59,413 nucleotides of DNA, taken from the NCBI RefSeq assembly GCF_015223055.1, contig NZ_JADFBX010000023.1, positions 1 through 59,413 of the forward strand. The letters run 5' to 3'. Positions 25,445 to 33,553 of the stretch are shown piece after piece (the first letter of the stretch is position 1; the number at the start of each line of letters is the position of its first letter). Made by a program: the position numbers and the translations under genes. Source of the stretch: Pedobacter sp. MC2016-24. Its GTDB lineage: Bacteria > Bacteroidota > Bacteroidia > Sphingobacteriales > Sphingobacteriaceae. The notes beneath the pieces are model-generated. The model saw only the letters and a list, made by a program, of their open reading frames with translations, had not been told where the DNA came from and made no database searches.

Positions 25445-25930
25445 ATGAATACGACAGATCTACAACACGAAAAATGGATGAAAATGGCAATCCAGCTATC
25501 CGAGCAAAATGTACTTGAAAGCATTGGCGGCCCTTTTGGCGCTGTGATTGTAAAAGATGGGGTACTTGTTGCCGGGAGCGGTAACAAGGTAACTTCAACA
25601 AATGATCCTACAGCACATGCAGAAGTGTCGGCCATCAGACTGGCTTGCGAAAAATTGAAAACTTTTGACCTGACTGGCTGTGTAATTTATACCAGCTGTG
25701 AACCCTGCCCCATGTGTTTAAGTGCTGTTTACTGGGCAAGAATTGATACGATTTATTATGCCAATACCAAGCAGGATGCCGAAAATATCGGCTTCAGTGA
25801 CAAGTTCATTTATGACGAGCTGGAAAAACCCATGAACCAGCGTACACTCCCGATCAAACAAATGATGAGAGACGAGGCCTTAAATGCATTCAAACTTTGG
25901 GACCAGTCGGCAATGCGGATCAGCTATTAG
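25445..25930 (+). CDS. Nucleoside/guanine deaminase (CMP/dCMP-deaminase fold)
   Basis: The 161-residue zinc enzyme has the cytidine-deaminase-type signatures HAEVSAIRLAC (about residues 59-69; H and the proton-shuttling E) and TSCEPCPMCLSAVYWA (about 84-99; the two zinc cysteines). FGAVIVKDGVLVAGSGN precedes them. The C-terminal part matches guanine-deaminase (GuaD-like) or generic nucleoside deaminases rather than TadA, because the TadA tRNA-binding C-terminal features are absent. It probably acts in purine salvage. It stands between a plus-strand terminator and a convergent S4-domain gene. Confidence 0.85.
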   Translation: MNTTDLQHEKWMKMAIQLSEQNVLESIGGPFGAVIVKDGVLVAGSGNKVTSTNDPTAHAEVSAIRLACEKLKTFDLTGCVIYTSCEPCPMCLSAVYWARIDTIYYANTKQDAENIGFSDKFIYDELEKPMNQRTLPIKQMMRDEALNAFKLWDQSAMRISY

Positions 25931-25939
25931 CCGATCAAG

Positions 25940-26347
25940 CTACTCCGTTTCCTGATCATCAAATAAGCCCTCAATCAGATCGTCTGTTTCACGACGGTCT
26001 TTTTTAGTTGGCCTGCCCGCACCCCGATCGCGCTTAAGCGCAGGCGCATGAAACATCGATTTGAATGCATGTGTCTCCTCCAAGGGCGTAATGTCTTTAT
26101 ATTTCGTTACAGCGATTTTAGACTCTACCCGGTTGTACAGCAGTTCAACCACTTCAATCACCTTCTTTTCAATGCCTTTAGATACCTGGTAAACATCCCC
26201 GGGTTTCACAATCGCCGAAGGCTTCAGGTTCTGCCCGTTAAATTTGATACGACCGGCTTTACAGGCCTCAGTAGCCAGACTTCTGGTTTTAAATAACCTT
26301 ATGGCCCATAAATATTTATCTATCCTCAGTTTTTCAGCTTCACTCAT
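25940..26347 (-). CDS. S4-domain RNA-binding protein (Hsp15-like)
   Basis: The 135-residue protein has an N-terminal S4 domain (about residues 5-60): LRIDKYLWAIRLFKTRSLA and ACKAGRIKFNGQNLKPS, the RNA-binding fold of Hsp15 and RluB-type proteins. The C-terminal half is charged, with GAGRPTKKDRRETDD near residue 107-121. Hsp15 rescues stalled 50S subunits carrying peptidyl-tRNA. Length and domain order match that family. It converges on the deaminase gene with nine bases between the stops. Confidence 0.85.
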   Translation of the reverse strand: MSEAEKLRIDKYLWAIRLFKTRSLATEACKAGRIKFNGQNLKPSAIVKPGDVYQVSKGIEKKVIEVVELLYNRVESKIAVTKYKDITPLEETHAFKSMFHAPALKRDRGAGRPTKKDRRETDDLIEGLFDDQETE

Positions 26348-26462
26348 AACCCTGCAAAAATAGACATTATAACAATTTAAAAAGATTTATCGTGGAAAAT
26401 GCAGAGAAATGATCATTCAATACATAAAATTCATTTATTTTGTCAAAAAATAACAAACAATC

Positions 26463-27281
26463 ATGATAGCAGAATTAAAAAAGTTAATTGAAGCCGCTTG
26501 GGAAGACAGAACTTTATTAGAATATAGTGAATATTGCGAAGCAATAGAAACAGTAGTAATGCAACTGGACAAAGGTGAACTGCGTGTTGCAGAGCCGGTA
26601 CTGAACTCATGGGGTATCAATGAATGGATCAAAAAAGCGGTAATTCTTTATTTCCCAATCAGACAGATGAAAGAAATGGAATCCGGTCCTTTTGTTTTCC
26701 ATGATAAAATGAAATTGAAAACCAATTACAAAGAAATCGGTGTACGTGTGGTTCCTGGTGCTAGTGCCCGTTATGGTGCTTATTTAGCAAAAGGTGTAAT
26801 TATGATGCCTTCTTATGTAAATATAGGCGCGTATGTGGATGAAGGTACCATGGTTGATACCTGGGCTACTGTAGGTTCCTGTGCACAGATTGGTAAACAC
26901 GTCCATTTAAGTGGCGGTGTGGGCATTGGTGGTGTTTTAGAACCAATCCAGGCAGCTCCGGTAATTATCGAAGACAACTGTTTCCTGGGTTCCAGAGCAA
27001 TTGTTGTGGAAGGTGTACGTGTTGAAAAAGAAGCTGTATTGGGTGCAAACGTAGTATTAACCGCTTCAACAAAAATTATTGATGTAACCGGGCCAACTCC
27101 TGTTGAATATAAAGGTATCGTTCCGGCGAGATCTGTAGTTATTCCAGGTTCTTATGCAAAGAAATTCCCGGCAGGAGAATACCATGTTCCTTGCGCATTG
27201 ATTATCGGAAAACGTAAAGAGTCTACAGATAAAAAAACTTCTCTTAACGATGCTTTAAGAGAAAACAATGTAGCCGTTTAA
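26463..27281 (+). CDS. dapD: 2,3,4,5-tetrahydropyridine-2,6-dicarboxylate N-succinyltransferase
   Basis: The 272-residue acyltransferase makes N-succinyl-2-amino-6-ketopimelate in the succinylase branch of lysine/diaminopimelate synthesis. It has an N-terminal helical region and a left-handed beta-helix built of hexapeptide repeats (about residues 100-230): ARYGAYLAKGVIMMPSYVN, IGAYVDEGTMVDTWATVGS, CAQIGKHVHLSGGVGIGG. Length and motif order are standard. It is seven bases before two glycosyltransferase genes on the same strand. A link between them is not obvious. Confidence 0.95.
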   Translation: MIAELKKLIEAAWEDRTLLEYSEYCEAIETVVMQLDKGELRVAEPVLNSWGINEWIKKAVILYFPIRQMKEMESGPFVFHDKMKLKTNYKEIGVRVVPGASARYGAYLAKGVIMMPSYVNIGAYVDEGTMVDTWATVGSCAQIGKHVHLSGGVGIGGVLEPIQAAPVIIEDNCFLGSRAIVVEGVRVEKEAVLGANVVLTASTKIIDVTGPTPVEYKGIVPARSVVIPGSYAKKFPAGEYHVPCALIIGKRKESTDKKTSLNDALRENNVAV

Positions 27282-27287
27282 TACATC

Positions 27288-28427
27288 ATGAATATTGGTT
27301 TTGATGGAAAAAGAGCAGCAAATAACCTGACTGGATTAGGAAATTACAGCCGCTCCTTAATTGCACATTTGGCAAAATATTTCCCTCAAAACCAATATCT
27401 CGTTTATACGCCCAAATTAAAGGATAATCCGCAAATCACATCCTTTAAAAAAGCCAGTGACAATATTCGTTTCATTTTACCTGCAAAAGCCGGGTTACTT
27501 TGGCGAAGTTTAGGGATCAAAAAACAATTGCTGACCGACAAAATTGATCTCTTTCATGGATTAAGCCATGAAATCCCAATCGGAATGCGAAATACAGGCA
27601 TACCAACACTGGTTACCATTCATGATCTGATCTTTTTAAAGTTCCCACAATATTTTGGCCGGATTGACCGGTTGATCTATCACTTAAAAATACGCTATGC
27701 CTGTAAGCATGCGGATAAGATTATTGCCATTAGCGAACAAACCCGACAGGACATCATCGCAGCTTACCAGGTAGATCCCGGCAAAATTGAAGTTGTTTAT
27801 CAAAGTTGTGATGACGCATTCAAAGTGCTGGCTGATGAAAACTTGAAAGAACAGGTGCGCAAAAAGTATAAGTTACCCTTAAAATACATTCTCAATGTTG
27901 GCACCATTGAATCCAGAAAAAACCTACTGACCCTGGTTCAGGCCTTAAAAGACGTTGATCCTGAATATAAGCTGGTTGTGGTTGGAAAAAAAACAAGCTA
28001 TGCCAAACTGGTGATCACCGCAATTGAACGCCTGGGTTTGGGCGATCGCATTGTATTTTTAAAAAACATTCCTTTTCATGATTTACCTGTCATTTACCAA
28101 ATGGCATCCGTTTTCTGCTACCCTTCATTATATGAAGGCTTTGGTATACCCATTATCGAAGCCCTTTATTCCAACGTTCCCGTAGTGGCAGCAACAGGAT
28201 CCTGCCTGGAGGAAGCCGGTGGCCCGCAAAGCCTGTACGTAGCACCAATGGATCATGAACACCTGGCATCTTGCATCAATAAAATCCTTACAGATGCTGA
28301 TTTACAAAACAAAATGCGTAAATATGGGCTGGAGTATGTACAGAAATTTGACAATAAACTGGTAACCAGCCAAATGATGGATATCTATAAAAATACTTGC
28401 TCCGCAACACATTTTATACATCAATAA
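27288..28427 (+). CDS. GT4-family glycosyltransferase
   Basis: The 379-residue protein looks like a GT-B fold, family 4 glycosyltransferase. The N-terminal half binds the acceptor (GKRAANNLTGLGNYSRSL near residue 6), and the C-terminal half has YEGFGIPIIEALYSN (about 283-297), the E-x7-E nucleotide-sugar motif. NVGTIESRKNLLTLVQAL (about 203) is a family landmark. No signal peptide is present. It overlaps no other gene but is six bases after dapD and ten before a paralogue. The pair probably builds a cell-surface or stored glycan. Donor and acceptor are unknown. Confidence 0.87.
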   Translation: MNIGFDGKRAANNLTGLGNYSRSLIAHLAKYFPQNQYLVYTPKLKDNPQITSFKKASDNIRFILPAKAGLLWRSLGIKKQLLTDKIDLFHGLSHEIPIGMRNTGIPTLVTIHDLIFLKFPQYFGRIDRLIYHLKIRYACKHADKIIAISEQTRQDIIAAYQVDPGKIEVVYQSCDDAFKVLADENLKEQVRKKYKLPLKYILNVGTIESRKNLLTLVQALKDVDPEYKLVVVGKKTSYAKLVITAIERLGLGDRIVFLKNIPFHDLPVIYQMASVFCYPSLYEGFGIPIIEALYSNVPVVAATGSCLEEAGGPQSLYVAPMDHEHLASCINKILTDADLQNKMRKYGLEYVQKFDNKLVTSQMMDIYKNTCSATHFIHQ

Positions 28428-28437
28428 AATTAAATTA

Positions 28438-29484
28438 ATGAAGATTGCTTTTGATGCAGAACGGATGAAATATCCGTACACTGGTTTATTTGAGTATTGT
28501 TTGCAACTGGGTGAAGCCTTGCGAAAAACTGCTGCTACAAATGACCAGCTTGCTTTTTATATGCGTCAGGAGGATGAAAAATTCTTTAGTGGAAACATTG
28601 AAGGACTGAAACAAAAAAGCCTCCATAAATTCCTGTTCCCCCGATATCAGGGGATCGATGTCTGGCACACCACCTACCAGACCTCCTGGTATATGCCAAA
28701 AGACCGGAAAATAAAAAGGGTGCTGACCATACATGACCTTAACTTCTTGTATGAAAAGGAATCCCTGGAAAAACAGCAACGGTACCTTAAAAAGGTACAA
28801 AAAAATGTAGATCGTACAGATCACATTGTGGCCATTTCCGAATTTACGAAAAAAGACATCCTGGAAAACCTGAATACTCATGGCAAACCAGTGTCCGTAA
28901 TATACAATGGCTGTGTATTACAGACTTTCCCAAATTATAAAAACGATCAGATTTCCCATGCGCAGCCATTTTTATTTTCATTGGGCACAGTAATTCCAAA
29001 AAAGAATTTTCATGTTTTAGTGTCCCTATTGCAGGGCAATCCATACGATCTGATTATTGCCGGCAAATCCGATGAAAATTATAAACAACAGATTTTAACT
29101 GAAGCAGGAAAATATGGTGTCGCCAATCGGGTAAAAATCATTGGCCCGGTTTCCAACGAAGACAAATACCTCTATTACAAACATTGCAAAGCTTTTTTAT
29201 TCCCCTCTATTGCTGAAGGTTTTGGCATCCCGGTTATAGAAGCCATGTCTTTTGGCAAACCTGTATTCCTGTCAACAAGAACTTCATTACCTGAAATTGG
29301 TGGTCATCTGGCTTATTATTTTGAACATTTTGAGCCTGCTTATATGCAAGCGGTATTTACAAAAGGCATGGCCCATTATGAACAGACCAAACCCACTTCG
29401 GAAATCATAGCACATGCGGCCCGGTTTACCTGGGAAAAAAGTGCTGAAGCCTACTGGCAGATTTACAAAAGCTTAAAAGCATAA
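28438..29484 (+). CDS. GT4-family glycosyltransferase, second of a pair
   Basis: The 348-residue protein is a paralogue of the preceding gene, sharing the GMP-like start (DAERMKYPYTGLFEYCLQL), the landmark SLGTVIPKKNFHVLVSLL (about 181) and the E-x7-E motif AEGFGIPVIEAMSFG (about 259-273). It is a cytoplasmic GT-B enzyme of family 4. The two genes are ten bases apart and surely co-transcribed, suggesting successive sugar additions. The substrate is unknown. Confidence 0.85.
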   Translation: MKIAFDAERMKYPYTGLFEYCLQLGEALRKTAATNDQLAFYMRQEDEKFFSGNIEGLKQKSLHKFLFPRYQGIDVWHTTYQTSWYMPKDRKIKRVLTIHDLNFLYEKESLEKQQRYLKKVQKNVDRTDHIVAISEFTKKDILENLNTHGKPVSVIYNGCVLQTFPNYKNDQISHAQPFLFSLGTVIPKKNFHVLVSLLQGNPYDLIIAGKSDENYKQQILTEAGKYGVANRVKIIGPVSNEDKYLYYKHCKAFLFPSIAEGFGIPVIEAMSFGKPVFLSTRTSLPEIGGHLAYYFEHFEPAYMQAVFTKGMAHYEQTKPTSEIIAHAARFTWEKSAEAYWQIYKSLKA

Positions 29485-29512
29485 CACTGATATAAAATTG
29501 TAATTTTACACC

Positions 29513-30079
29513 ATGCTAAGAACAGAGATTGACAAGGCGCTTGCAGTTTTAAAAGCTGGCGGCGTCATCTTATATCCTACCGATACCATCTGGGGCCTGG
29601 GATGTGATGCGACAAATGAAGCTGCAGTGGCAAAAATAAATGCCATTAAAGGGCGTGCTGAAGATAAGAGCCTGATTATTTTATTGGATTCAGATGCCAA
29701 ACTTCAAAGTTACGTTACTGAAATTCCCGAAGTGGCTTATGAATTAATTGAATATACAGAGCAGCCACTGACCCTGGTCCTATCCGGTGCAAAAAATCTG
29801 GCAAAAAATGTCATCAATGCGGATGGAAGCATCGGTGTCCGGATTGTAAAACACGATTTTTGTGAACAACTGATCCAGCGTTTCCGTAAACCGATCACCT
29901 CTACCTCCGCAAACTTATCCGGACAACCAGCTCCAAGATTTTTTGACGATATTGCGGATGAAATCAAAGCGGCTGTCGACCATATCGTAGATTGGGAGCA
30001 GGAATTAAAAGTGGATAAAAGGCCATCCACCATTATGAAATTATCCCCGGGAGGGCAATTTTCCTTTATTAGAAAGTAA
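29513..30079 (+). CDS. L-threonylcarbamoyladenylate synthase (Sua5/YrdC/YciO family)
   Basis: The 188-residue protein has the YrdC-type signature: ILYPTDTIWGLGCDATNEAA (about residues 20-39), KGRAEDKSLIILLDS, and PITSTSANLSGQPAP (about 127-141), which bind threonine, bicarbonate and ATP. The family forms the threonylcarbamoyl-AMP used for t6A37 of ANN-reading tRNAs. It has no Sua5 C-terminal domain, so it is the short TsaC-like form. The neighbouring CCA-adding enzyme and miaA genes also act on tRNA, which supports this role. Confidence 0.88.
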   Translation: MLRTEIDKALAVLKAGGVILYPTDTIWGLGCDATNEAAVAKINAIKGRAEDKSLIILLDSDAKLQSYVTEIPEVAYELIEYTEQPLTLVLSGAKNLAKNVINADGSIGVRIVKHDFCEQLIQRFRKPITSTSANLSGQPAPRFFDDIADEIKAAVDHIVDWEQELKVDKRPSTIMKLSPGGQFSFIRK

Positions 30080-30086
30080 GTTTTAC

Positions 30087-30094
30087 TACTTTTG
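30087..30094 (+). promoter_or_regulatory. -7 element before the CCA-adding enzyme gene
   Basis: TACTTTTG matches TAnnTTTG and ends 12 bases before the ATG. No -33 TTG is seen at the usual distance, so a weak or dependent promoter is likely. Confidence 0.35.
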
Positions 30095-30105
30095 CAAACT
30101 CATAA

Positions 30106-31512
30106 ATGAAAGAATTTTTACAACACCCTGTTTTTAAGACCCTTGCTGAAATAGCGCATGAACATCACATCGAAGCTTATATCATCGGTGGCTATGTGCG
30201 CGATATTTTTTTAGAAAGACCATCTAAAGACATCGATATTGTAGTGTTGGGAAATGGAATTGAGTTTGCGGAACTGGTTGGAGCGCAACTGAAAAGTAAA
30301 GTTGCCGTCTTTAAAAACTTTGGCACAGCCATGCTCAAGTTTAAAGAGCTTGAAATTGAATTTGTAGGAGCAAGAAAAGAATCCTACCGCTCAGATTCCC
30401 GCAAACCAATTGTGGAAAACGGAACCATAAAAGACGATCAGCTCAGAAGGGATTTTACCATCAATGCCTTGGCCATCTCCTTAAATGAGCAAAATTATGG
30501 CAACCTGGTTGATCCATTTGATGGCTTAACAGATCTGAAAAACAAACTCATCAGAACACCGTTAGATCCTGAACTTACCTTTTCTGATGATCCGTTACGC
30601 ATGATGCGCGCTGTTAGATTTGCAGCCCAGCTTAATTTCAGTATAGATGAACCGGCGCTAAACGCCATCAGAAAACAAAAAGAACGCATCAGCATCGTTT
30701 CCAAAGAACGCATCACTGATGAATTGAATAAAATCATTCTTTCCAAAGTACCATCCATCGGATTCAAATACTTATTTGATACCGGGCTGTTACATCTGGT
30801 CTTTCCGCAAATGGCCGGCTTATATGGCGTGGATGTGATCAATGGAAAGGGGCATAAAGATAATTTTTACCATACCTTGCAAGTGCTCGATAACATTTGT
30901 GAAACCACAAACGACCTTTGGTTGCGTTGGGCTGCAATTTTACATGACATTGCAAAACCGGCTACCAAACGTTTTGAAGAGGGACATGGCTGGACATTCC
31001 ATGGACACGAAGACAAAGGTGCCCGAATGGTTCCTAAAATCTTTGCACAATTGAAACTGCCCCTGAACGAAAAAATGAAATACGTTCAAAAGCTGGTGCA
31101 ACTTCACCTCCGCCCTATTGTCCTCGCGCAGGAAATTGTAACCGATTCGGCAGTCAGGAGATTACTCTTCGATGCCGGAGAAGATATAGAGAGCCTCATG
31201 CTGTTGTGCAATGCGGATGTTACTACAAAAAATGAATATAAGGTAAAGAAATACCGCAACAACTTTGAACTCGTTAAGCAGAAACTGAAGGATGTTGAAG
31301 AACGTGATAAAATCAGAAACTGGCAACCCCCTGTTTCAGGAGACGACATCATGCAAACCTTTGGCTTAACTGCCGGAAAAGAAGTCGGCCTCATCAAAAA
31401 TGCGATCCGGGAAGCAATTCTGGAAGGTGAAATCACCAATTCGTACGAAGAGGCCATACAATTTATGCTCAAAAAAGGCAGGGAATTTGGCCTGTCCCCT
31501 ATAAAGCATTAA
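30106..31512 (+). CDS. CCA tRNA nucleotidyltransferase with HD domain
   Basis: The 468-residue enzyme repairs or adds the 3' CCA of tRNAs. The class II nucleotidyltransferase head has IIGGYVRDIFLERPSKDIDIVV (split in two here: GGYVRDIFLE and SKDIDIVVLG), which supplies the GG...DxD metal site. RRDFTINALAISL near residue 107-119 selects the nucleotide. The HD domain follows (AAILHDIAKPATKRF, about 280), as in versions with phosphohydrolase activity. tRNA genes of this window do not all encode CCA, so the enzyme is needed for maturation. It lies in a tRNA-modification neighbourhood. Confidence 0.92.
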   Translation: MKEFLQHPVFKTLAEIAHEHHIEAYIIGGYVRDIFLERPSKDIDIVVLGNGIEFAELVGAQLKSKVAVFKNFGTAMLKFKELEIEFVGARKESYRSDSRKPIVENGTIKDDQLRRDFTINALAISLNEQNYGNLVDPFDGLTDLKNKLIRTPLDPELTFSDDPLRMMRAVRFAAQLNFSIDEPALNAIRKQKERISIVSKERITDELNKIILSKVPSIGFKYLFDTGLLHLVFPQMAGLYGVDVINGKGHKDNFYHTLQVLDNICETTNDLWLRWAAILHDIAKPATKRFEEGHGWTFHGHEDKGARMVPKIFAQLKLPLNEKMKYVQKLVQLHLRPIVLAQEIVTDSAVRRLLFDAGEDIESLMLLCNADVTTKNEYKVKKYRNNFELVKQKLKDVEERDKIRNWQPPVSGDDIMQTFGLTAGKEVGLIKNAIREAILEGEITNSYEEAIQFMLKKGREFGLSPIKH

Positions 31513-31570
31513 TACAAATTATAGAAAGTATATTTTATTTTTTAATTTTATACCGAGAAAAGAAGCTCCA

Positions 31571-32224
31571 ATGGCAATTTATAGATTTAGAATAAGTTTC
31601 GAAGATTTCGATGAAGTAGTACGGGAAATAGATATTAAATCAACCCAAACATTTGAAGATTTACATAAAGCGGTGCACAGATCTACAGGATATTCTGCAG
31701 AGAAGTCCTCATCTTTCTTTGTAAGCACAGACAATTGGATTAAAGGTGATGAAATTGCCTATTTACCCAATCAACGTAAAATAGACAGGGGCGTTGCTTT
31801 AATGGAAAAATCCAAGCTGAGTAACTTTATTGAAGATCCGCACCAGAAGTTCTATTACATCTATAATTTCGACAGGCCCTTCGACTTCCATGTAGAGCTG
31901 ATTAAAATTATTTTAGAGACAGATCCAAGTATTGAATATCCATTCCTGGTTAAAAGTACCGGTGAAGCACCAAAAATTATTGATAAAAACAACTTTGGCG
32001 CAGTGGCCGTTTCAGCCAACCCGGTTTCTTCAGAATTCGACTTCCTGAATGAGATGGATTTTGTACCGGAAGATACCGAAGAACTGGAGGCTATGGGCGG
32101 AAGAGGCATCAATGCAGAGGAAAAGTCCGATGATACTGATGAGGAGGAGGATACCGAAGATGCAGACGAGTTCTCTGACAATGACAACTACGAAGACGAA
32201 TACGATAGCAAAGACGATTATTAA
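31571..32224 (+). CDS. Plasmid pRiA4b ORF-3-like (IS1096 TnpR-like) domain protein
   Basis: The 217-residue protein has a ubiquitin-like/pRiA4b ORF-3-type N-terminal domain (IYRFRISFEDFDEVVREIDI at the start, then TQTFEDLHKAVHRSTGY, about residues 25-41) and an extremely acidic tail from about residue 175 with long Asp/Glu runs (DDTDEEEDTEDADEF). No catalytic motif is visible. The family name comes from a plasmid and IS1096, but nothing mobile is near it here. Its stop TAA shares one A with the ATG of miaA (TAATG), so the two are translationally coupled. Function unknown. Confidence 0.78.
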   Translation: MAIYRFRISFEDFDEVVREIDIKSTQTFEDLHKAVHRSTGYSAEKSSSFFVSTDNWIKGDEIAYLPNQRKIDRGVALMEKSKLSNFIEDPHQKFYYIYNFDRPFDFHVELIKIILETDPSIEYPFLVKSTGEAPKIIDKNNFGAVAVSANPVSSEFDFLNEMDFVPEDTEELEAMGGRGINAEEKSDDTDEEEDTEDADEFSDNDNYEDEYDSKDDY

Positions 32225-33141
32225 TGCCGGCTATGGCATTGCAAAAAACATTAATTGTGGTGGTCGGCCCAACGGCCATTGGTAAAACAGCCTTAGCCAT
32301 TAAGCTGGCGCAACATTTTGACACAGAGGTTATCTCTGCAGATTCCAGGCAGTTTTTTAAAGAAATGGAAATAGGCACAGCCAAACCTTCAACAGAAGAA
32401 TTGGCTGCTGCCCCACACCATTTCATCAACTCCCATAGTGTGCAAACCTTATTTAGTACAGGCGATTTTGAATCTCAGGCTTTACTGCTGATCGAAAGCC
32501 TGTTCAAAACACATCAGATACTCATTATGGTTGGTGGCTCCGGCTTATACATCGACGCCCTTTGCAAGGGATTAGATGCTTTGCCAGACACAAACATGAA
32601 CATTCGGGAACAGCTCAACCTACAGCTGGCCAACGAAGGCATTGAAGCCATTAAAAGCCAACTGGCCGAACATGACCCTGAATATTATGCTAAAGTGGAT
32701 CAGGCCAATCCTCAGCGCATGATCAGGGGATTGGAATTTTTCCTGTCAACCGGCACTAAGCTATCTGCCCATCTGACCAACAGCAAGAAGATCCGGCCTT
32801 TTAAGATTGTCAAGATCGGTTTAAATATGGATCGTGCGGCTTTATACGAGCGTATAAACCTACGCGTAGATCAAATGATGAGTGCAGGCCTGTTGGAAGA
32901 AGTAAAGTCATTACAAGCCTTTAGAAACTATAACGCATTAAATACGGTAGGCTATTCAGAGTTGTTTGCTCATCTGGATGGAGATTTGTCCCTGGCGGAA
33001 GCAGTAGAAAAAATTAAGCAAAATACCAGGCGCTTTGCAAAAAGACAGTTAACCTGGTTCAGGAGAGATGACAGCACCGCCTGGTTTGAACCAAATCAGC
33101 AGGACGCCGTCATCAATCATATCGTGCAGCAAATCAGTTAA
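32224..33141 (+). CDS. miaA: tRNA dimethylallyltransferase
   Basis: The 305-residue enzyme transfers dimethylallyl to A37 of tRNAs reading UNN codons. The P-loop VVGPTAIGKTALAIKLA (about residues 12-28) is followed by ISADSRQFFKEMEIGTAKPS (about 39-58), the DSRQ motif that recognises the substrate, and by GGSGLYIDAL near residue 103. NTVGYSELFAHL near 240 and the C-terminal RRFAKRQLTWFRRD are also family hallmarks. Start can be M1 (32224) or M4 (32233). Its stop overlaps the convergent DUF3467 gene by four bases. Confidence 0.95.
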   Translation: MPAMALQKTLIVVVGPTAIGKTALAIKLAQHFDTEVISADSRQFFKEMEIGTAKPSTEELAAAPHHFINSHSVQTLFSTGDFESQALLLIESLFKTHQILIMVGGSGLYIDALCKGLDALPDTNMNIREQLNLQLANEGIEAIKSQLAEHDPEYYAKVDQANPQRMIRGLEFFLSTGTKLSAHLTNSKKIRPFKIVKIGLNMDRAALYERINLRVDQMMSAGLLEEVKSLQAFRNYNALNTVGYSELFAHLDGDLSLAEAVEKIKQNTRRFAKRQLTWFRRDDSTAWFEPNQQDAVINHIVQQIS

Positions 33142-33455
33142 GCCTGAGCAGCTGGTCCGCCAAAGTTCATTGGAAAGCCAGGAGGCTCTTCCTGGGTTTT
33201 AATACGTCCGTTTATTGCTTCGTATTTATCAACATTATCCTGCATCGCTGCCACCAGTCTTTTGGCATGCTCAGGTGTCAATATAATTCTTGATTTTACC
33301 CTTGCTTTGGGTACACCTGGCATTACCCGGATAAAGTCCAGTACAAACTCTGTATTGGAATGGGTAATGATGGCCAGGTTAGAGAATATCCCTTCTGCAA
33401 TTTCCTCAGAAAGCTCAATATTTAATTGGTTGTCGTGTTGTTGTTGTTCTTCCAT
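33138..33455 (-). CDS. DUF3467 protein
   Basis: The 105-residue protein belongs to the DUF3467 family: IELSEEIAEGIFSNLAIITHSN, split as LSEEIAEGIFSN and LAIITHSNTEFVLDF (about residues 15-42), then PGVPKARVKSRIILTPEHAKR (about 48-68). It is a small cytoplasmic protein without catalytic motifs or membrane spans. Conserved in Bacteroidota and other groups, its role is unknown to me. It sits between miaA and rpoC, and a terminator (33501-33535) separates it from rpoC. Confidence 0.85.
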   Translation of the reverse strand: MEEQQQHDNQLNIELSEEIAEGIFSNLAIITHSNTEFVLDFIRVMPGVPKARVKSRIILTPEHAKRLVAAMQDNVDKYEAINGRIKTQEEPPGFPMNFGGPAAQA

Positions 33456-33500
33456 ATAACAAACTTAGATAAAAGACCGCTTGCTTTTACAAAACGGGGC

Positions 33501-33535
33501 AAAAAAAAATCCCCCTACTAAAAGCAGGAGGATTT
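33501..33535 (-). terminator. Terminator of the rpoBC operon
   Basis: AAATCCCCCT (33507-33516) pairs with AGGAGGATTT (33526-33535) with one mismatch. On the minus strand the stem ends in a T-run at 33509-33501, just after the rpoC stop at 33554. Confidence 0.85.
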
Positions 33536-33553
33536 AAAAAGATATTTAAAGTA

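Noticed and set aside
31571..32224. Mobile-element passenger gene (IS1096/pRiA4b name)
   Set aside because: No transposase, inverted repeats or target duplications surround it; the name is historical.
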